Shown in pieces: positions 13,307 through 16,570 of a DNA stretch of 16,570 nucleotides. How positions within the stretch are numbered: the first letter of the stretch is position 1; the number at the start of each line of letters is the position of its first letter. Where the stretch lies: assembly GCA_023381235.1 (NCBI GenBank), contig JAMCTV010000090.1, positions 1-16,570 on the forward strand. Direction: 5' to 3'. Made by a program: the position numbers and the translations under genes. The DNA is from Gammaproteobacteria bacterium. GTDB taxonomy: Bacteria > Pseudomonadota > Gammaproteobacteria > SURF-13. A model generated the notes under the pieces. That model was not told the DNA's origin. It saw only the letters and a program-made list of their open reading frames with translations, and made no database searches.

Positions 13307-14122
13307 CTATGCTTCGCCGCTGTCTTTCTTGAAACTGTATTGACCGAGCTTGCCGCGCAGCGGCAGCAGTAACAGGTCAAGAAAGCCTAACCGCGCGCGG
13401 TACTCCTTCAGACCGATTTCAAATCCCAACTGACCCAGCGCCGGTTGCGCGCGGTAGGTGCCGCACAGCCGGTCCCACAGCGAGATGGAAAATCCAAAAT
13501 TGGAGTTGGTTTCGTTCACCGCGCTGGAATGATGCACCCGGTGCATGTCCGGCGTGACGATGAGGAGGCGCAGCCAGCGGTCCATTTTTTCCGGGATATG
13601 CACGTTGCCGTGATTGAACACCGAAGCCCCGTTCAGGATGACTTCAAACACCAATACTACCCACGGACTTGCGCCCAGGGCCGTCACGGCTGCTATTTTA
13701 TAGATCATGGAGAGGATGATCTCGACCGGATGAAAGCGCACCCCGGTGGTGAGATCAAAGTCCAGATCAGTGTGATGCACGCGGTGCAAACGCCAGAAAA
13801 CGGGCAGAGCGTGCGAGATGACGTGTTGTAGATAGAGCGCGAAGTCGAGCAGCAGCCAGGCGAGCAGGAATTCCACCCACGCGGGCCAGGCGATGAGATT
13901 GAACAAGCCCCACCCATGCTGCCCGGCATACAACGCCGTGGCGTAGGCCCCGGCGCCCAGCAGCAGGCGCACCAGCAGCGCGTCCAGCGCGAGCAGGGAG
14001 AGGTTGGTGCGCCAGTGCCGGCTCTTGGGCTGGGCAGGCATGCGGCGCGGGCGCTGCGTTTCCCACAGCGCCATGATGATGAACAAGGCGATAAAGCTGC
14101 CGAAGCGGATTACGGTTTCCAT
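13307..14122 (-). CDS. Sterol desaturase/fatty acid hydroxylase family membrane protein
   Basis: 271-aa integral membrane di-iron enzyme of the fatty acid hydroxylase superfamily (PF04116), which uses oxygen to hydroxylate or desaturate lipid chains. The His clusters are all present: HVISH (100-104), HRVHH (113-117), FNHGNVH (169-175) and HRVHH (194-198), then NSNFGFSISLWDRLCGTYR, typical of bacterial members. Hydrophobic helices lie near 5-20, 42-66, 73-97 and 136-165. ATG 14122 gives an acceptable N-terminus but has no Shine-Dalgarno sequence; an inverted repeat ends 16 bases upstream. It is followed two bases later by sixA. The substrate is not predictable from sequence: membrane lipids, carotenoids or hopanoids are possible, and no partner genes are nearby. 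Confidence 0.9.
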   Translation of the reverse strand: METVIRFGSFIALFIIMALWETQRPRRMPAQPKSRHWRTNLSLLALDALLVRLLLGAGAYATALYAGQHGWGLFNLIAWPAWVEFLLAWLLLDFALYLQHVISHALPVFWRLHRVHHTDLDFDLTTGVRFHPVEIILSMIYKIAAVTALGASPWVVLVFEVILNGASVFNHGNVHIPEKMDRWLRLLIVTPDMHRVHHSSAVNETNSNFGFSISLWDRLCGTYRAQPALGQLGFEIGLKEYRARLGFLDLLLLPLRGKLGQYSFKKDSGEA

Positions 14123-14138
14123 ATTAAAATCAGATACA

Positions 14139-14204
14139 AGAGAAAAGAGGCAAGAGAAAAGTCAGAACGCCAACTTTACTCCTTTCTCTTGCCTCTTTAT
14201 CTCT
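14139..14204. repeat. Long inverted repeat, purine/pyrimidine-biased (copy 1)
   Basis: Left arm 14139-14159 (AGAGAAAAGAGGCAAGAG...) pairs with right arm 14183-14204, 21 matching bases with one extra base. The loop is about 23 bases. It lies between the 3' end of tRNA-Gly and the desaturase start (both minus strand). Its arm shares GAGAAAAGAGGCAAGAGA with the repeat at 15430-15521. It may stop the tRNA transcript, though no long T-tract follows. Confidence 0.75.
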
Positions 14205-14211
14205 GGAGTAA

Positions 14212-14285
14212 TGGAGCGGGTGATGGGAATCGAACCCACACTATCAGCTTGGGAAGCTGAAGTTCTACCATTGAACTACACCCGC
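14212..14285 (-). tRNA. tRNA-Gly (anticodon CCC)
   Basis: 74 nt including an encoded CCA. The acceptor strands are GCGGGTG (14285-14279) and its complement CACCCGC near the 3' end, followed by discriminator T and CCA. The D arm region is TAGTTCAATGGTAGAAC. The anticodon stem is TCAGC/GCTGA with loop TTCCCAA, so the anticodon is CCC and reads GGG. The T arm is GTGGG-TTCGATT-CCCAT. It closely resembles the Escherichia coli glyU sequence. It stands alone, upstream of the desaturase on the same strand. Confidence 0.96.
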
Positions 14286-14341
14286 ACGTTTTTAGCTTAG
14301 CATAACCGTCAGGATACCGAGAAAGCCTTTGCATATATCCA

Positions 14342-14371
14342 TTGGCCTCCCTCGCGCCGATGCTTTAAAAT
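14342..14371 (+). promoter_or_regulatory. Putative sigma70 promoter for thiSG
   Basis: TTGGCC (14342-14347), 18 bases, then TAAAAT (14366-14371), five of six bases of the -10 consensus, about 42 bases before the thiS ATG. A small CCCC-GAA-GGGG hairpin lies in the leader (14387-14397). No TPP riboswitch core was found here. Confidence 0.5.
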
Positions 14372-14412
14372 AGCCGTTTGAAGTGGCCCCGAAGGGGTGA
14401 GAGTTGTATTTT

Positions 14413-14613
14413 ATGCAGATTTTCGTCAACGGGCAGGCGCGCGACGTCCCTGAAGGCTGTGACGTCACACAGCTCCTGGCGCAACTGGAGCTTGCCGACA
14501 GGCGCTGCGCCCTGGAGATCAACCGCGAGATCGTGCCGCGCAGCGCCTACGCCGCACGTAAGCTGCGCTGCGCCGATCAGGTGGAGATCATTCACGCCGT
14601 GGGAGGTGGCTGA
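14413..14613 (+). CDS. thiS: Sulfur carrier protein ThiS
   Basis: Ubiquitin-like sulfur carrier of thiamine thiazole synthesis, 66 aa. Its C-terminal Gly-Gly (here AVGGG) is adenylated by ThiF and converted to a thiocarboxylate that donates sulfur to ThiG. The sequence starts MQIFVNGQARDVPEG and has the family's hydrophobic spacing (TQLLAQLEL, CALEINREIVPRSAY, DQVEIIHAV). ATG 14413 is chosen; a TTG at 14404 would only add MYF. The visible upstream purines (GGGGTGAGAG) end about eight bases before, with moderate spacing. The stop codon is followed one base later by the thiG ATG, so translational coupling is likely. thiF is not in the window. Confidence 0.95.
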   Translation: MQIFVNGQARDVPEGCDVTQLLAQLELADRRCALEINREIVPRSAYAARKLRCADQVEIIHAVGGG

Positions 14614-14614
14614 C

Positions 14615-15424
14615 ATGAGCGCCCTGCCGTCGCCCCAGCCACAACACAACGATCCGCTCATCATCGCGGGCAAGGTTTACCATTCGCGCCTGCTGGTCGG
14701 CACCGGCAAGTACCGCGATCTGGAGGAGACGCGCCGCGCTGTCGAGGCGAGCGGCGCCGAGATCGTGACCGTCGCCATCCGCCGCACCAACATCGGCCAG
14801 AATCCGGGCGAGCCCAATCTGCTCGACGTGTTGCCGCCGCAGCGCTACACGATATTGCCCAACACCGCGGGCTGTTACACGGCCGAAGACGCGATCCGCA
14901 CCTGCCGCCTGGCGCGCGAATTACTCGACGGCCATGACCTCGTGAAGCTCGAAGTGCTGGGCGATGAGAAGACCTTGTTTCCCGATATTCCCGCGACCCT
15001 CATGGCCGCGGAGATATTGGTCAAGGAAGGCTTCAAGGTGATGGTGTACACCAGCGACGACCCGCTCATCGCCAAACGTCTGGAGGAGATGGGCTGCGTG
15101 GCGGTGATGCCGCTCGCCGCGCCCATCGGGTCGGGGCTCGGCATACGCAATCCTTACAACATTCGCCTGATCGTGGAAAACGCCAAGGCGCCGATACTGG
15201 TGGACGCCGGCGTCGGCACCGCCTCGGACGCCGCCATCGCCATGGAACTCGGCTGCGACGGCGTACTCATGAACACCGCCATCGCCGCGGCAAAAAATCC
15301 GGTGCTGATGGCAAGCGCCATGAACAAGGCGGTGCAGGCCGGACGCGAGGCTTACCTGGCCGGGCGGATGCCGCGTAAGCTCTATGCGAGCGCATCGTCC
15401 CCCATTGACGGAACATTTTTTTGA
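14615..15424 (+). CDS. thiG: Thiazole synthase ThiG
   Basis: Cytosolic TIM-barrel enzyme that forms the thiazole phosphate of thiamine from deoxyxylulose phosphate, dehydroglycine and ThiS thiocarboxylate. 269 aa from ATG 14615. Conserved features include LLVGTGKY (27-33), VTVAIRR (51-57), LPNTAGCYTAEDA (81-93), the Schiff-base Lys111 in LVKLEVLGDEKTLFPD, MPLAAPIGSGLGIRNP (165-180), ILVDAGVGTASDAAIAMELGC (194-214) and VLMNTAIAAAKNPV (217-230). A 12-residue N-terminal extension (SALPSPQPQHND) precedes the core, which is common. The gene begins one base after the thiS stop. GAGGTGG inside the thiS end (14603-14609) provides its ribosome site. A perfect 31-bp inverted repeat begins six bases after the stop and may act as a transcript end or stabiliser. 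Confidence 0.97.
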   Translation: MSALPSPQPQHNDPLIIAGKVYHSRLLVGTGKYRDLEETRRAVEASGAEIVTVAIRRTNIGQNPGEPNLLDVLPPQRYTILPNTAGCYTAEDAIRTCRLARELLDGHDLVKLEVLGDEKTLFPDIPATLMAAEILVKEGFKVMVYTSDDPLIAKRLEEMGCVAVMPLAAPIGSGLGIRNPYNIRLIVENAKAPILVDAGVGTASDAAIAMELGCDGVLMNTAIAAAKNPVLMASAMNKAVQAGREAYLAGRMPRKLYASASSPIDGTFF

Positions 15425-15429
15425 GATGC

Positions 15430-15521
15430 AGAGAAAAGAGGCAAGAGACAAGAGAAAAGTAAAAGAATAATATCGCGCCTTAAATTGCCCACTTTTCTCT
15501 TGTCTCTTGCCTCTTTTCTCT
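15430..15521. repeat. Perfect 31-bp inverted repeat, purine/pyrimidine-biased (copy 2)
   Basis: Arms 15430-15460 and 15491-15521 are exact reverse complements over 31 bases, with a 30-base loop. The left arm is almost all purine (AGAGAAAAGAGGCAAGAGAC...). It fills the space between thiG and trmB and ends three bases before the trmB ATG. It shares its core with 14139-14204. Confidence 0.9.
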
Positions 15522-15524
15522 AAG

Positions 15525-16187
15525 ATGAGACCCATCCGCAGCTACGTGTTGCGCCAGGGGCGCATGACGCGCGCCCAGCAGCTTGCGCTTGATACCCTGT
15601 GGCAACGTTACGGCGTGGAGCCGCAAGCTGCTCCACTCGATTTCGATGCGCTGTTTGGCCGCCGCGCTCCGCGCGTGCTGGAGATTGGCTTCGGCGCGGG
15701 CGACGCGCTGCTGGCCGCGGCCGCGGCCCATCCTGAAAACGATTATCTCGGCATCGAAGTGCACCGCCCCGGCGTGGGAAGTTTGCTGCGGCGCCTCGAC
15801 GCGCAAGGCATAGCCAACGTGCGCGTCATCTGTCATGACGCGGTGGAGGTGTTGCAGCGCGCCATCCCCGATGCGAGTTTAAGCGCAGTGCACGTGTTTT
15901 TCCCCGACCCCTGGCCCAAGCGCCGCCATCACAAGCGGCGGCTGGTGCAGCCGGCTTTTGCTGAGCTCGCAGCCCATAAGCTCAAATCGGGCGGACGGCT
16001 CCATCTTGCCACCGATGACGAGGACTACGCGCAATACATGATGCATGTACTAACTAACTGTTTATATTTAAAAAATGTTCATGGTTCGGGTGTGTTTGCC
16101 GATGCGGCGCAGCGTTTCCCCAGCCGTTTTGAGCAGCGCGCCTTGGGGGCGGATCGGCGGGTGTGGGATTTGGTATTTGAGGGGTAA
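15525..16187 (+). CDS. trmB: tRNA (guanine-N7-)-methyltransferase
   Basis: SAM-dependent Rossmann-fold methyltransferase that makes 7-methylguanosine at position 46 of tRNA variable loops. 220 aa from ATG 15525. The family N-terminus IRSYVLRQGRMT (4-15) is intact, the SAM-binding motif is VLEIGFGAGD (51-60), acidic YLGIEVHRPG (74-83), the TrmB signature FFPDPWPKRRHHKRRL (125-140) and LHLATDDEDYA follow, and the end WDLVFEG matches the family. The start is fixed by the conserved N-terminus; a TTG at 15507 lies inside the inverted repeat and is unlikely. There is no Shine-Dalgarno sequence: the ATG is preceded by the pyrimidine-rich arm of the repeat plus AAG. A short AT-rich stretch (16045-16080) encodes TNCLYLKNVH without breaking the frame. 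The thiS-thiG-trmB order is familiar from other proteobacteria. Confidence 0.95.
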   Translation: MRPIRSYVLRQGRMTRAQQLALDTLWQRYGVEPQAAPLDFDALFGRRAPRVLEIGFGAGDALLAAAAAHPENDYLGIEVHRPGVGSLLRRLDAQGIANVRVICHDAVEVLQRAIPDASLSAVHVFFPDPWPKRRHHKRRLVQPAFAELAAHKLKSGGRLHLATDDEDYAQYMMHVLTNCLYLKNVHGSGVFADAAQRFPSRFEQRALGADRRVWDLVFEG

Positions 16188-16308
16188 CGATTTTTATCAA
16201 ATTATTATATTTACAACAATAAGTTACTATGGTAATTTTGAGCAAAACCTGACAAGGGTCAGCCTCATGACTGTAAAATAAAGGTAAAAACAATCTGTGG
16301 CCGGCGCC

Positions 16309-16570
16309 ATGAAAAGTGCACTGTTAAAACTATTTTATAAACCCGCGCATAGCGAAGGGGTGGCCGGTATTGCCCTTGCGCCGGGCGGCATCAGCCTGGC
16401 GCGCATCGTGCGAACCGAAGGCGCGCGTCCGCGTGTCACGCTGTGCGTGCATCAAGAGTTGCAGGACGAACGCGATAAATCATTCGCCGCGCTGGTCAAG
16501 CAGCACGGGCTTGCGGACGCGCGTTGCGTTGAGTTGCTGGAAGTAAACAGTTACCAGTTGCTTCTGGTGG
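16309..16570 (+). CDS. mshI: MshI-like pilus biogenesis protein (5' part, runs off window)
   Basis: The visible 87 codons read MKSALLKLFYKPAHSEG, then VAGIALAPGGISLARIVRTE, a Cys-containing strand, SFAALVKQHGLADARCVELL and EVNSYQLLLV. This matches the start of MSHA biogenesis protein MshI, a PilM-like actin-fold protein of type IV pilus assembly; the GIAL..GGISLARI and YQLLLV segments are the clearest. The end of the gene and its partners (mshJ, mshK and so on) would be to the right. No good ribosome site precedes ATG 16309. An in-frame GTG at 16297, preceded by AAAGG at a long 12-base distance, is an alternative start. The 121-bp gap after trmB is AT-rich with one small inverted repeat (CTGAC-aagg-GTCAG, 16249-16262). 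Identification rests on a fragment. Confidence 0.72.
   Translation, partial: MKSALLKLFYKPAHSEGVAGIALAPGGISLARIVRTEGARPRVTLCVHQELQDERDKSFAALVKQHGLADARCVELLEVNSYQLLLV

Noticed and set aside
14004..14300. Plus-strand open frames ending in GNRTHT / MGIEPTLSAWEAEVLPLNYT-like peptides
   Set aside because: These are translations of the antisense strand of tRNA-Gly, a well-known annotation artefact, and they overlap the desaturase gene.
14286..14412. TPP riboswitch upstream of thiS
   Set aside because: The conserved CTGAGA and related core segments of the thi box are not present; only a short CCCC-GAA-GGGG hairpin is seen.
14136..15521. CRISPR array suggested by repeated purine-rich words
   Set aside because: There are only two inverted-repeat copies 1.3 kb apart with genes between them, no regular spacers and no cas genes.

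Overview
The window looks like chromosomal DNA of a Gram-negative proteobacterium, most likely a gammaproteobacterium. Evidence: GC-rich coding sequence, an xseB-ispA pair, thiS-thiG followed by trmB, BipA/TypA, an OmpR-type PhoB, a trimeric-porin-like outer-membrane protein and the start of an MshI (MSHA pilus biogenesis) gene. No phage, integrase, transposase, rRNA or CRISPR array was seen. I cannot name the species.

Layout. 1-782 (minus): ispA, running off the left edge, and xseB. 936-1994 (plus): a VIT/CCC1-type metal transporter with a ferritin-like N-terminus. 2184-4391 (plus): a membrane M48 metallopeptidase that carries a type IV pilin-like C-terminal domain, then an exported TPR protein. 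4392-4716: a 325-bp gene-free stretch with a 159-bp structured repeat (terminal inverted repeats, TTAA at both ends) and the typA promoter. 4717-6549 (plus): typA. 6553-11333 (minus strand): phoB, an EAL-CBS-GGDEF protein, an unrecognised 104-aa protein and a PhoX-like phosphatase. 11334-11684: a 351-bp regulatory region. 11685-12743 (plus): a porin. 12810-14285 (minus): sixA, a fatty-acid-hydroxylase/sterol-desaturase-like membrane enzyme, and tRNA-Gly(CCC). 14413-16187 (plus): thiS, thiG, trmB. 16309 to the end (plus): the 5' part of mshI.

How the parts fit. The middle third reads as a phosphate-starvation locus. An 18-bp PhoB-type box (7+4+7) lies upstream of phoB and another upstream of phoX, and a row of three 11-bp-phased units lies upstream of the porin. 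A strong Fur-type site overlapping a TTGACA promoter lies between phoX and the porin, so the region probably integrates phosphate and iron; known PhoX enzymes use iron and calcium. These regulatory statements are inference from motifs.

Dispersed non-coding elements are a second theme. End fragments of the 4410-4568 repeat recur at both edges of the EAL-CBS-GGDEF gene. Purine/pyrimidine-biased long inverted repeats flank the tRNA/thiSG segment, one ending three bases before the trmB start codon. The most unusual protein is the M48 peptidase-pilin fusion at 2184-3392.
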